DNA of 64,000 bases from Pararhizobium capsulatum DSM 1112 (GTDB lineage Bacteria; Pseudomonadota; Alphaproteobacteria; Rhizobiales; Rhizobiaceae). Positions 36,707-45,395 of this stretch are shown in pieces. Each line of letters opens with the position of its first letter. The stretch's first letter is position 1. Position numbers and translations under genes: made by a program. The stretch covers positions 3,746,001 to 3,810,000 of the forward strand of contig NZ_JAUSVF010000001.1 of the NCBI RefSeq assembly GCF_030814475.1. Reading direction: 5' to 3'. The notes under the pieces are model-generated. The model had not been told where the DNA came from and did no database searches. It was given only the letters and a program-made list of their open reading frames with translations.

Positions 36707-36783
36707 TACCGACTGGCCACGGTGCCGCATCGGCGCAACAAACGCCGACAGTCTCGGCGGCCGAAGCTCACATCGTCTTCGGA

Positions 36784-37395
36784 TCAATGTTTCATAGACA
36801 AGGAAGATCGATGCGCAATACCGAGAAAAATGGGAAAAACCAGCACAATCAGCATACCGGTGACAACGGCCATTGTCGGCATGTGAGCGGGAACGTTTTC
36901 CCAATGTGGCGTGAGAAACTCCGCGGTATTGAAGGATTCACCCGAATATTTGCAGCCGATAAAGGCCGCCCCCGCCTCGATCATCTCCCGATCGATTTTC
37001 GACACGAGTTGGGCGATGGCGAAACTCGCATCCGGCATGTCGCGCATATGAAGAAGGAGGGCCTTGCCTGCCGCGAGATAGGCGTGGGCACATTGGTTGA
37101 ATGGGCTTTCTTCGTCCGTAATCGCGCCGGGAGCGACACCCCAGAGGCAATAGGAATATTGAATTGCCGCATAGTTCTGCAACCGCCGGAAAGAGGGATC
37201 CGTGCGTGTGACCCTATCGGCCGCGCCCATGATATCGCCGTGATACTTGGTCAGCACCGCCATCTCGCCATGCGAGAGGTTGGGAATAGGAATGCCCGAA
37301 ACAGGGCCGCCTGCAAGCCTTCCGCTGTGCGCTAAGACGTCAGCAGCCTGGAGAAAGACGAAAAGCAGGAAGACGTATCGCAACCACCGCTTCAT
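36784..37395 (-). CDS. Unknown exported protein with C-terminal membrane helix, downstream of cbtBA
   Basis: 203 residues. Signal peptide (MKRWLRYVFLLFVFLQAADV, cleavage near LA-HS), a soluble domain with a few Cys and His residues (YSYCLWGVAP, FNQCAHAYL, FIGCKYSG), and a C-terminal membrane helix (MAVVTGMLIVLVFPIFLGIA). I do not recognise the family. Its place 52 bp after cbtA on the same strand suggests a role in cobalt uptake under the same riboswitch. Confidence 0.75.
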   Translation of the reverse strand: MKRWLRYVFLLFVFLQAADVLAHSGRLAGGPVSGIPIPNLSHGEMAVLTKYHGDIMGAADRVTRTDPSFRRLQNYAAIQYSYCLWGVAPGAITDEESPFNQCAHAYLAAGKALLLHMRDMPDASFAIAQLVSKIDREMIEAGAAFIGCKYSGESFNTAEFLTPHWENVPAHMPTMAVVTGMLIVLVFPIFLGIAHRSSLSMKH

Positions 37396-37447
37396 GCTGC
37401 CCGCGTAAAACAGGCGCCGCGCGTTTGCGGCGCCCATCGACGTGTCG

Positions 37448-38194
37448 TCACCGCGCAGCAGCAGGCACACGATAATTGCCGGTCTGGCTTAAAAGCCGTT
37501 CGGCAAGATAACCGAACAACAACGAGATAACTGTCCAGATCGTCGCCTGGAGACCGAGCGTCGCCAGGCGGAAGTTATAGAGGTTCATCGCCGAAAAATT
37601 CTCCGGCACCTCGTTGATCGTGGGCAGCAGCTTATGGACGATCGCAATGAAAACAACATAGGCGACGCCGGCAATGATCGCAGCGTTCCAGGCGCCGAAA
37701 CGCTCTTTCAGGTTCTTAGCCACGGCAAAAGCCAGCGCCATTGCAAAGATCGACGCGGCAATCATCACGAAAAACAATTGCGTGCGAACACCGATTGTCT
37801 CGGGACTGCCAACCGCAGGCGGATTGGGCGCATATTTGAGATCAGGTACGATGATCAGCGCGATGAAGGTGGCGACGCCGAGGACGGCGGCAAGACCACG
37901 GGGGCCGAGGCGACTTGCGCGGCCATAAAGCCCCGCGAAGACAAGCGAAAACACGCCGCCCATGGCAACGCTGTAGGTCATCACGCCTGTGAAAAGCCCG
38001 ATACCGGCTTGCGTTTCGCGGCTTACGACCGCCGGCTCTTCAGGCGCATTTGGATTTTCAACGGCGGCCATCCGTTCTTCGAAGGCAATGGCAAGATCAA
38101 CTTGAGGCTCACCAAACACCCGGGCGAAACCAAATGCCAACAGGCCAGCGATGAGGCCGGCAATCATGCCCCTCACCAGGAGACTACCAGTCAT
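37448..38194 (-). CDS. cbtA: Cobalt transporter subunit CbtA
   Basis: 248 residues with about six membrane helices, opening LLVRGMIAGLIAGLLAFGFA and FGEPQVDLAIAFEE as in CbtA, predicted cobalt importers of alphaproteobacteria. Start at 38194 (AAAGGGG upstream). It follows cbtB by 11 bp, and both lie behind a cobalamin riboswitch, which matches a role in supplying cobalt for B12. Confidence 0.9.
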   Translation of the reverse strand: MTGSLLVRGMIAGLIAGLLAFGFARVFGEPQVDLAIAFEERMAAVENPNAPEEPAVVSRETQAGIGLFTGVMTYSVAMGGVFSLVFAGLYGRASRLGPRGLAAVLGVATFIALIIVPDLKYAPNPPAVGSPETIGVRTQLFFVMIAASIFAMALAFAVAKNLKERFGAWNAAIIAGVAYVVFIAIVHKLLPTINEVPENFSAMNLYNFRLATLGLQATIWTVISLLFGYLAERLLSQTGNYRVPAAAR

Positions 38195-38205
38195 AGCAAC
38201 CCCTT

Positions 38206-38415
38206 TCAGTGGCAAGGAAAGCCGAGGAGATGGCGACCGTCATGAACGAATTCATGGACTTCCATGCCAGGAACCATCCGCATCGCACCTTCTTCGGTGC
38301 TGACGAAATAGAGTGCTATCAGCAGCAGGAGGCCACCGAAAATTGCCCATGGAATGAGCTGCCCGACCGGAATTGGTGTGGCGATTGCCTCTGGTGCATA
38401 ACTGATATTAGACAT
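38206..38415 (-). CDS. cbtB: Cobalt transporter subunit CbtB
   Basis: 69 residues: one membrane helix (LIPWAIFGGLLLLIALYFV) and the histidine-rich C-terminus HEFVHDGRHLLGFPCH that is the hallmark of CbtB and probably binds cobalt. First gene of cbtBA. Confidence 0.92.
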   Translation of the reverse strand: MSNISYAPEAIATPIPVGQLIPWAIFGGLLLLIALYFVSTEEGAMRMVPGMEVHEFVHDGRHLLGFPCH

Positions 38416-38439
38416 GTAACTTCCCCTATGAATGGCGCG

Positions 38440-38560
38440 TTCAATTTCTCTGGTCTATCGTAGTCGGGGTCTGGCTTTCGATGTTCGATTACAGCGGCGC
38501 GACCGCGCCAGAATTTCACTGGCTTCCCGAAGACAATGGTCAACTGTTATAGGCTTGCTC
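38440..38560 (-). promoter_or_regulatory. Cobalamin riboswitch upstream of cbtBA
   Basis: On the minus strand the leader contains GGGAAGCCAGTGAAATTC, then GCGGTCGCGCCGCTGTAA and AAGCCAGACC, in the order and spacing of the B12-riboswitch core (GGGAA...GGTG, GC-CCGC-ACTGTAA box, AGCCAGGA-CC). It lies 25-145 bases before cbtB. Binding of cobalamin should lower CbtAB expression. The B12 box is slightly degenerate and the outer P1 stem was not traced; exact ends are approximate. Confidence 0.75.
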
Positions 38561-38621
38561 TAAGTACTGTCAATCATTGGAGCTTGCGCAGGACCATCCG
38601 CCGCTCTCACAAGAGGCTGCC

Positions 38622-39215
38622 GTGAGCAGAGCCACCCGCCTGACCTTGATCTGCCGCGGAGAAACCGCATCGGCGAAACTGTCCAGGTTCTCGTCCGACG
38701 AGCCCCTGCTCGAAGGCGAGCATGACAAAGCCGCGGCCGTAGCAACCACGCTTCGGACCATCGGTCGGCTACTGACGGCACCTGAGCAGAGCGCGCAGGA
38801 AACGGCTGCAGCGATCGGCGGAACGCCCGTGGTCGATCCCGTTTTTCGCGATTTATCCTTTGACCGTTGGCAAGGACGAACGCTTGCGGATATCGCAGCC
38901 TCGACGCCCGATGAACTTGGCCTGTGGATGACGGATCCGAGCGCCGCCCCTCACGGCGGCGAATCGATCGCCCAGCTGTTTGACAGAACTGCGCACTGGA
39001 TGGCGGAAAACCGCGCCGCGGGTGGCCACACCGCGGCCGTGACACATCCCGTCGTCATCAGGGCCATTGTTCTATCGGTTCTCGACGCCCCCCTCAGTTC
39101 ATTCTGGAAACTGGATGTCGGCCTTCTGAGCCTGACCGAGCTGACAAGCGACGGCCGCAGATGGGTTGTCCAATCCCTTGGAAAGGTGCTCCACGGCCGG
39201 GAGACAGTTCAATAG
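38622..39215 (+). CDS. Histidine-phosphatase-fold protein lacking the catalytic His
   Basis: 197 residues from a GTG start (AAGAGG upstream). The fold is recognisable: an early Arg-Gly-Glu-Thr, ELDLSF-like FRDLSFDRWQGRTL, the acid region GGESIAQLFDRT and the second histidine in AAVTHPVVIRA. The first motif, however, reads LICRGETA where active enzymes have R-H-G or C-H-G/A, so the phosphate-accepting His is Arg. It is divergent from cbtBA; relatives often sit in cobalt/B12 gene groups. It may be a non-catalytic homologue. Confidence 0.8.
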   Translation: MSRATRLTLICRGETASAKLSRFSSDEPLLEGEHDKAAAVATTLRTIGRLLTAPEQSAQETAAAIGGTPVVDPVFRDLSFDRWQGRTLADIAASTPDELGLWMTDPSAAPHGGESIAQLFDRTAHWMAENRAAGGHTAAVTHPVVIRAIVLSVLDAPLSSFWKLDVGLLSLTELTSDGRRWVVQSLGKVLHGRETVQ

Positions 39216-39241
39216 CAGCTCAACGGAAACAGCGAGCAGTT

Positions 39242-39395
39242 GTTTCTACCCAGGCCTCCGCGAAGGAGGCGACCAAGAACTACCGTCGCGAATGGGACGA
39301 TGATCTGTTTCGATCCACGCCTCCGCGAAGGAGGCGACGCGGCCTGCTGCTGCGCCTGCTCGATCATATCGAGTTTCGATCCACGCCTCCGTGAA
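39242..39395 (-). CRISPR. Relic of a type I-C CRISPR array (three repeats, two spacers)
   Basis: Repeats of 32 bp at 39242-39273 and 39307-39338, and a truncated one from 39373. On the minus strand they end GGATCGAAAC and carry the GCCTCC/GGAGGC palindrome typical of type I-C. Spacers are 33 bp (39274-39306) and 34 bp (39339-39372). The lowest-coordinate repeat has three changes, as expected of the leader-distal end; the third runs into a truncated cas3. Confidence 0.88.
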
Positions 39396-40229
39396 CGGAA
39401 TGGTGTATATGATCCGGCTATGGCCGTGGGCCTTTGCGTGATCGAGCGCAAAGGCGAGCGATGTCAGCGCCTTACCGCCCCCGGTCGGCACTGTCAGCGT
39501 GAAAAGTCCCGGCGTCTCCTGTGCCTTGTCACGAACATGCGCAAGGATATGCGACCGCAGCCTGTTGAGATCGCTGTCAGCGCCCGCCCTGCCCGCAATA
39601 TGGGCTTCAAAGCCGGCCAGAAAACCCGGCAACACCGCCTGGAGAGGCTGCCATTGTCGATCAACCTGACGGCCTTCCAGCTTTGTGTAAAAAGCCTCGG
39701 TATCCTTGTAGTCGGCATCCACAAGGCAGGAAAAAAGCATGCGGCCGCAAAACGCCACCTGGAAGGCTAGCCAGTCCTTTTGCCATGAAAAACTGGGCGC
39801 CAACCCCGAAGCGCCCCAGGTCAATTCGGTTTGCCACGCCGGATCGAGCGTTTCGCTCCTGAAGCCCGCGATACGCTCCGTCAACGCACCGTCCATGCCG
39901 CGCATGTCAGGAAGACCGGCATGATGACCCAGAATGACATAGGCGATCAGCTCCGCAACAAATCTGTCCTGCCCCTGAACCGCTTGAAGAACGTGCCACC
40001 CACCCGCCGTGGAATGGTCCACACGGATTTCGGCGCCATCGAGCCGTTTCTGGAACTCGCGGGTGTATTTGCCGAGATCATGGAAGAGCCCGGCCAGGAA
40101 AGCCGCCTTTTCCAGCCCCATGGACGCGGCCATCTGGCCCGCCAGATGCGCCACGGCATGCAGATGTTCCCCCAATTCCTGCCAGTCATTTTTGTCGTTA
40201 GGCGTCCCAGAATGCGCGTAATAAGACAT
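39396..40229 (-). pseudogene. cas3: Truncated cas3 (type I-C), HD domain and start of helicase
   Basis: About 278 codons of Cas3 remain. The HD nuclease motifs are present (GLFHDLGKYT, VDHSTAGGWH, ILGHHAGLPD) and the helicase begins, but its Walker A reads PTGGGKA instead of GGGKT. The frame breaks after IIYTIPF, where it passes directly into CRISPR repeat sequence and stops at 39246. Everything from mid-cas3 through cas5, cas8c, cas7, cas4, cas1, cas2 and the array leader is missing. Start at 40229 with GGAGGG upstream. Confidence 0.88.
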
Positions 40230-40308
40230 GTAGCCCTCCAAAAACCCTCTTAGGTTTTGCAAACGGCACAGATTCTGTCAATGCGGGTATTGTCGGAGGA
40301 GGCCTTTT

Positions 40309-40578
40309 ATGGATTTCGAAGTCAGCGGCCTGATTGCGCGGAGCCTTGCCGTCTCGAGGCCCAACGCTTCACGCAATCATCCGACTAGCCGCCAGCGCTG
40401 GCCGGCTGCCGGGCCGCACGGCAGGTCGCTGAGTCCGGTAATCCCATCGGCGGGCATGCCCGGGCTGGGATACCCAGACACAGAAAGTCCGGCGAGCATC
40501 GCTGCCCGCCGGACCCAAATGACACTATTGATTTTGCCTAGAGTTTGTCAGGGAAAAGTGGGAACCAGTTCTCCATAA
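40309..40578 (+). CDS. Doubtful small open frame next to cas3
   Basis: 89 codons with an unusually strong ribosome site (GGAGGAGG, eight bases before ATG), opening MDFEVSGLIARSL. The later part runs through the ABC-operon terminator and into a repeat element, so at most the N-terminus is genuine, perhaps a truncated gene. No family recognised. Confidence 0.2.
   Translation: MDFEVSGLIARSLAVSRPNASRNHPTSRQRWPAAGPHGRSLSPVIPSAGMPGLGYPDTESPASIAARRTQMTLLILPRVCQGKVGTSSP
40484..40514 (-). terminator. Terminator of the amino-acid ABC operon
   Basis: Minus-strand stem GTCCGGCG/CGCCGGAC followed by TTT, about 100 bases beyond the stop of the binding-protein gene. Confidence 0.6.
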
Positions 40579-40607
40579 AAGACAAACGAAAACAATAATC
40601 TAGAGGA
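40539..40607. repeat. Rhizobial interspersed palindromic repeat, copy 1
   Basis: Begins TAGAGTTTGTCAGGGAAAAG, contains GTGGGAACCAGTTCTCC and ends AATCTAGAGGA. A second copy with the same outline lies at 52889. Such elements are dispersed in rhizobial intergenic regions. Here it sits right after the binding-protein gene. Confidence 0.7.
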
Positions 40608-40611
40608 CTTC

Positions 40612-41469
40612 TCAAAGCGGCGTAACGTCAAACCCGAACCACTTCTCGGACAGTTTCTTGATCGTACCGTCCGCCTTGGCGGCTGCGATCGCGTCGTTGA
40701 ACATGGCCTTCAGTTCCGGGTCGGTCTTGCGCAGGCCAACCGAGCTGCCGCGTCCGAGAAAGCCGCCCTGGAAGCGCGGGCCTGCGGTTGTCATGCCTTC
40801 GTTGCCGGGCTTTTCGGATGCCGTGGTCAGATAGGCCATCGATGCCATGACAACATCGACGCGGCCGGCGGCCAGGTCGAGGTCATGCTCTTCGGTGGTC
40901 TTGTATTCACGAACTTCGACGACACCCTTGAGGTACTTGTCGACAAAGGAAGCCCCCGTCGACGCGGTCTGCACGCCGATGGTCTTGCCCTGCAGCATCG
41001 GCTTTACCTTTTCCAGGATAGCCATGGCGCCGGCCTCGTTCGAAGCCAGCGAGAAGACTTCGCCCTTTGACGGCATGCCGGCCAGCGGGCTTGATTTCAG
41101 GGTTGCAAACGCCTGGCCGGTCGAACCGTAAGAGTTGCTAAAATCGATGACTTTCTCGCGCTTTTCCGTTGCCGACATGCCGGAGATGATCGCATCGAAC
41201 TTGCCGGCATTCAACGCGGGGATCATGCCATCGAAATTCTGGACGACAATCTCGCATTCGACTTTGATATGGTCGCAGAGATACTTGGTCAGCTCGATTT
41301 CGTAGCCATCAAGGGTGCCGTCCGGCTTGGTAAAGTTGTAGGGCTTGAAGGCGCCTTCGGTCGCAATCGTTACATGCGTCCACTTCTTGTCTTCGGCATG
41401 GGAGCCGGTCGCTGCCAGCATCAGCGCGGAGAAACAGGCCGCCTTGACGATTGATTTCATGATTTTCAT
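40612..41469 (-). CDS. Polar amino-acid ABC transporter substrate-binding protein
   Basis: 285 residues. Signal peptide (MKIMKSIVKAACFSALML, cleavage near GSHA-ED), then a family 3 solute-binding fold: ATEGAFKPYNFTKPDGTLDG, VQNFDGMIPALNAGKFDAII and SGMSATEKREKVIDFS. Start at 41469 with GGGGAA upstream. Last gene of an operon with an M20 amidohydrolase, so the ligand may be an amino-acid conjugate or its product; this is inferred. Confidence 0.92.
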   Translation of the reverse strand: MKIMKSIVKAACFSALMLAATGSHAEDKKWTHVTIATEGAFKPYNFTKPDGTLDGYEIELTKYLCDHIKVECEIVVQNFDGMIPALNAGKFDAIISGMSATEKREKVIDFSNSYGSTGQAFATLKSSPLAGMPSKGEVFSLASNEAGAMAILEKVKPMLQGKTIGVQTASTGASFVDKYLKGVVEVREYKTTEEHDLDLAAGRVDVVMASMAYLTTASEKPGNEGMTTAGPRFQGGFLGRGSSVGLRKTDPELKAMFNDAIAAAKADGTIKKLSEKWFGFDVTPL

Positions 41470-41515
41470 TCTCGCATTCCCCTTTTTTGGTCTGTGGTTG
41501 GAGTAGTCGCGGCAA

Positions 41516-42298
41516 TCATCCCTTGATGAACTGCCGGAAACGGTCGGATTTCGAATTCTCAAAGACGTCTTTCGGGCTGCCCTCTTCCTCGACGCGCCCC
41601 TTGTGTAGAAAGATGACCCGGCTGGAGACATCGCGCGCAAAACCCATTTCGTGGGTGACGATCAGCATCGTGCGCCCCTCTTCCGCGAGCGACCGCATGA
41701 CGCGCAGCACCTCGCCGACGAGTTCCGGGTCGAGGGCGGACGTCGGCTCGTCGAACAGCATGACCTCCGGGCGCATCGCAAGCGCCCGGGCAATAGCGGC
41801 GCGCTGCTGCTGTCCGCCAGACAGATGGGACGGATACTGATTGCGCTTGTCAGCAATCCCGACCTTGGCAAGCAGGGCTTCCGCCTCATCGAGGCATTCC
41901 TTGCGCGGCCTTTTCTGCACGTGCACGGGCGCTTCGATGACGTTTTCGAGGATCGTCTTGTGGGACCAGAGGTTGAAGCTCTGGAAGACCATGCCGAGCC
42001 GTGAGCGGACGCGGTCCACCTGCGCGATATCGGCCGGCTTGCTCCTGCCATTGCCCACGGGCCGCATCCGGATTGTTTCGCCACTGACGGTCACACTGCC
42101 TGAATCCGGCGTTTCAAGCATGTTGATGCAGCGCAGGAAGGTCGATTTGCCGGAACCGGACGAGCCGAGGATCGAAACCACCTCGCCCTCCCGCGCGTCG
42201 AGCGAAATCCCCTTGAGGACTTCAACCGGGCCGAAGCTCTTGTGAATATCCTTGACGCTGAGCGCCAGAGACCCTGCCGCAGACAAGGGAAGGTTCAT
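41516..42298 (-). CDS. Polar amino-acid ABC transporter ATPase
   Basis: 260 residues, with Walker [12 protein letters not shown]-loop [11 protein letters not shown], signature [15 protein letters not shown] and Walker [14 protein letters not shown], of the HisP/GlnQ subclass. Overlaps the permease stop by four bases. Confidence 0.95.
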   Translation of the reverse strand: MNLPLSAAGSLALSVKDIHKSFGPVEVLKGISLDAREGEVVSILGSSGSGKSTFLRCINMLETPDSGSVTVSGETIRMRPVGNGRSKPADIAQVDRVRSRLGMVFQSFNLWSHKTILENVIEAPVHVQKRPRKECLDEAEALLAKVGIADKRNQYPSHLSGGQQQRAAIARALAMRPEVMLFDEPTSALDPELVGEVLRVMRSLAEEGRTMLIVTHEMGFARDVSSRVIFLHKGRVEEEGSPKDVFENSKSDRFRQFIKG

Positions 42299-43020
42299 CG
42301 CGCATCTCCTGCAATAACCGCTGCCGCGGCGTTTTCCGGTTGCCGCAAATGCGGATTGAGCTTGAATTCGACCAGCTGAACGAGACGCGTCAGCAGGAAG
42401 TTGATGGCCAGATAGATGAACCCCGCGACAACAAACACCTCGATGGCACGATAGGTTTCGGAGATGATCCGCGCGGCCACGCCGGTAACCTCCATGAGGG
42501 TGATGATGGAGGCGAGCGACGTCGACTTGATCATGGAAATCATTTCATTGCCGTATCCCGGCAACGCCTGGCGGATCGCCAAAGGCAGCACGACACGGCG
42601 AAAGACCATGAGCCGAGGCATGCCGCAGGCGCGCGCGGCCTCGACCTGCCCATGCGGCACCGACTGCAATCCGCCGCGAATGATCTCGCTGGCATAGGCG
42701 GCGTTGTTGAGGGTCAGCGCGATGACAGCGCACCAGAACGGTTCGCGCAGCACGGGCCAGAACAGGCTCTCCCGAACGGCCGGAAACTGGCTGAGACCGT
42801 AGTAGATCAGGAAGATCTGGACGAGTAGCGGCGTGCCGCGAAAGACGAAGACATAGGCGCGGGCAAACCAATCCAGCGCGAAGATGCCTGAGGTGCGCGC
42901 AAGCGCCAAAGCGAGCGCAAGGATGGCGCCCAGGGCGATGGATGTGCCGGCGAGCGCCAAGGTCAGCGGCAACGCCGAAATGAGACTGAGGAACGTTTCC
43001 CGCGTAAATTCCCAATCCAT
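42295..43020 (-). CDS. Polar amino-acid ABC transporter permease 2
   Basis: 241 residues, HisM/ArtM type, with membrane segments and the EAA loop [20 protein letters not shown]. Start at 43020 overlaps the preceding permease stop as ATGA; GAGGAGAGG lies upstream. Forms the channel with the neighbouring permease. Confidence 0.93.
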   Translation of the reverse strand: MDWEFTRETFLSLISALPLTLALAGTSIALGAILALALALARTSGIFALDWFARAYVFVFRGTPLLVQIFLIYYGLSQFPAVRESLFWPVLREPFWCAVIALTLNNAAYASEIIRGGLQSVPHGQVEAARACGMPRLMVFRRVVLPLAIRQALPGYGNEMISMIKSTSLASIITLMEVTGVAARIISETYRAIEVFVVAGFIYLAINFLLTRLVQLVEFKLNPHLRQPENAAAAVIAGDAR

Positions 43021-43739
43021 CAGCCTCTCCTCACGCCGCGGTTGAAATGGCGTTCGGCCTGCCGCAGGGCGACGCTGGAGACAGTCGAAATGGCGAGATA
43101 GATCAGGCCCGCGATCAGATAGAAGTCGAACGGCAAGCCCGTCGATCCGGCGCCGATCTGCGACTGCCGCAGAAGCTCGACCACACCCGTGATGGAGACC
43201 AGCGCCGATTCCTTCAGCACGACCTGCCAGACATTGCCGAGACCCGGCAGCGCATGCCGCAACGTCAGCGGTGCGATAATGCGGCGGAAGCGCAAGGCGC
43301 GTGACATGCCGCAAGCGATCGCAGCTTCGATTTCACCGCGATGCACCGCCTTGAACGCGCCACGAAACACTTCCGTGTGCTGCGCGCCCGACGTGATGCC
43401 GACAGCCAGCGCGCCGGCCAGAAAACCGGGAAAACCGATGAACCCTTCCGAGCCGAAAAGCCGACCGACTGCGGTGATGGCCGCACTACCCCCGAAATAG
43501 AGAAGATAGATGACGAGCAGGTCCGGAATGCCGCGCAGGACGGTGGTGTAGGCATCGGCCGCAACACGCAGCGCACGGCCGCCGGAAATCTTTGCCCAGG
43601 CGCCGAATGTGCCGATAACCGCCCCGATCGTATAGCCCGACAGCGCGATGAGAATCGTCATCCACGCGCCGGCAAGCAGCGCTTTTGCCCAGCCGTCAGG
43701 CCCGAAGCTCAGAAGATCGAGGAATCCAGGCTGGGTCAT
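43020..43739 (-). CDS. Polar amino-acid ABC transporter permease 1
   Basis: 239 residues, HisQ type, with EAA loop GEIEAAIACGMSRALRFRRI. Start at 43739 follows GGGGTAG. Sits 51 bp after the amidohydrolase gene, probably in one operon. Confidence 0.93.
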   Translation of the reverse strand: MTQPGFLDLLSFGPDGWAKALLAGAWMTILIALSGYTIGAVIGTFGAWAKISGGRALRVAADAYTTVLRGIPDLLVIYLLYFGGSAAITAVGRLFGSEGFIGFPGFLAGALAVGITSGAQHTEVFRGAFKAVHRGEIEAAIACGMSRALRFRRIIAPLTLRHALPGLGNVWQVVLKESALVSITGVVELLRQSQIGAGSTGLPFDFYLIAGLIYLAISTVSSVALRQAERHFNRGVRRG

Positions 43740-43790
43740 GTCGGATCTACCCCGGACTGGAGGCATATCTTTGAGCCCGGAAAGATGGGC

Positions 43791-45218
43791 TTACCGGCCA
43801 TCACTGTTCTCCGGCAGGGGCGGCGAAACGTCATCCGGTATGGGGTTGACGAACGGATTTCCGTCGAGGCGCGCCCTGTGGTCGGCTTTGGCCGCCGCGA
43901 TGAGAGCGGGATCGCCAATGAGGTCGAGCGCGGTGCTCGCCATGACCTTTGCCGCGTGTTCCATGCCCTTGTGGGCGGCCGGCAAGGTGCCCTGGGCCAC
44001 CAGTTGCCAGGAATGCCCCGGCGTCCCGATCGCATAGGTGGCGCCGCGCATCTGCACGGTCGGCACGACCCAGCTCACGGTACCGACGTCCGTGGAGCCG
44101 ACGATCGAGCCATCGCCTCCGCCCAGCGGGTAGATGATATCACAGAGAGCCTGATCTTTCTTCGGCGTCAGGCCGAAGCGCGCATAGGACGCCGAAATGT
44201 CCTCCCGTGAGAATGTCTTCTGAAAGGCGCGTGCGGTCTCATTGTCGGCAGCATCGAAGACCGGTGGCCCCAGGCGCTGGAGGTTGGCGAACATGCGCTC
44301 CTCGAGCGGGGTGTTGCCGACGAGATTGGCGTCGCCGCTGATAATTTCGCTGCGCACGGTGGTCTCGGTCATCATGGCCGCACCCTCGGCGACTTTCTTG
44401 ACACGTGCGACAAGCGCCAGCAGTTCCGTCAGCGTCCGGGCGCGGATCAGATAGCGCACCGTCGCACGCGCCTGAACGACATTCGGCGCGGCCCCACCCG
44501 CATCGGTAATTGCGTAGTGGACGCGCGCCGTCGATGGCATGTGCTCGCGCATGTAGTTGACGCCGACATTCATCAGTTCGACGGCATCGAGCGCGCTGCG
44601 GCCGAGATGCGGCGTCGCCGACGCATGCGACGCGCGACCGCTGAAATGGAAGTTGAGCTCGTTGCAGGCAAGCGAAATCGGATTGTTGACCCCGGCAAAC
44701 GCGGCCGGATGCCAGGATATGGCGACATCCACATCATCGAAGACACCGGCCCGCACCATGAAGCCCTTGGAGGAGCCGCCTTCTTCGGCAGGGCAGCCAT
44801 AGTAACGAACGCGCCCCTTGATACCGTTTGCCGCCAGATAATCCTTGACCGCGGCGGCGGCCATCATCGAGCCCGCACCCAACAGGTTATGGCCGCAGCC
44901 ATGACCGTTGCCGCCGGCGACAACCGCTCGCTCCTCGGCTACACCCGCTTCCTGGCTCAGTCCCGGCAGCGCATCGAACTCGCCGAGAATGGCAATGACA
45001 GGACCGCCTTCCCCCGCCTCGCCCATCACGGCCGTCGGCAGCCCGGCCACATCGCGCTCGACGCGAAACCCTTGCTCGGCCAGCAGCCGCGCATGTTCCT
45101 CGCAGGAGCGGAACTCCTCGTAATTCGTTTCCGGCATTCCCCAGATGCGATCGCTCAGCGCGGAAAAGACATCGCGTTTTGCTTCGACAAAATTCCAGAC
45201 GGAATCGGAGTTTTTCAT
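43791..45218 (-). CDS. M20 family amidohydrolase (AbgB-like)
   Basis: 475 residues. Metal-dependent M20D peptidase motifs include GGNGHGCGHNLLGAGSMMAA, GCPAEEGGSSKGFM and SWHPAAFAGVNN, with the dimerisation domain between ~190 and 310, resembling AbgB, which hydrolyses p-aminobenzoyl-glutamate, and related indole-amide hydrolases. No signal peptide. First gene of an operon with an amino-acid importer, suggesting uptake and hydrolysis of an N-acyl amino acid. Confidence 0.9.
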   Translation of the reverse strand: MKNSDSVWNFVEAKRDVFSALSDRIWGMPETNYEEFRSCEEHARLLAEQGFRVERDVAGLPTAVMGEAGEGGPVIAILGEFDALPGLSQEAGVAEERAVVAGGNGHGCGHNLLGAGSMMAAAAVKDYLAANGIKGRVRYYGCPAEEGGSSKGFMVRAGVFDDVDVAISWHPAAFAGVNNPISLACNELNFHFSGRASHASATPHLGRSALDAVELMNVGVNYMREHMPSTARVHYAITDAGGAAPNVVQARATVRYLIRARTLTELLALVARVKKVAEGAAMMTETTVRSEIISGDANLVGNTPLEERMFANLQRLGPPVFDAADNETARAFQKTFSREDISASYARFGLTPKKDQALCDIIYPLGGGDGSIVGSTDVGTVSWVVPTVQMRGATYAIGTPGHSWQLVAQGTLPAAHKGMEHAAKVMASTALDLIGDPALIAAAKADHRARLDGNPFVNPIPDDVSPPLPENSDGR

Positions 45219-45253
45219 GGATTTAGGGACCAGTTTGCTTTATAGAGTTACCA

Positions 45254-45269
45254 AAATTGGTGCCAATTT
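45254..45269. promoter_or_regulatory. Candidate GntR-family operator
   Basis: Perfect inverted repeat AAATTGG-TG-CCAATTT, 36 bp upstream of the amidohydrolase start and 127 bp before the divergent regulator gene. Size and AT-rich arms suit a GntR/FCD dimer. Confidence 0.55.
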
Positions 45270-45395
45270 AGGATACAAAAATAAATTGCGCAATCGGGGC
45301 TTTTGAATATTTTTGCTTGAGTAGCTGCAAACCAAGCTGGCTATAAGAAAATCAGGTCGACATGAGCCATCCGGGCGATCAGAACAGGTAAACTA

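Noticed and set aside
39246-39395. C-terminal extension of the Cas3 frame (TEAWIETRYDR and onward)
   Set aside because: It is translation of CRISPR repeats and spacers and not a protein domain, so cas3 was ended at the junction.
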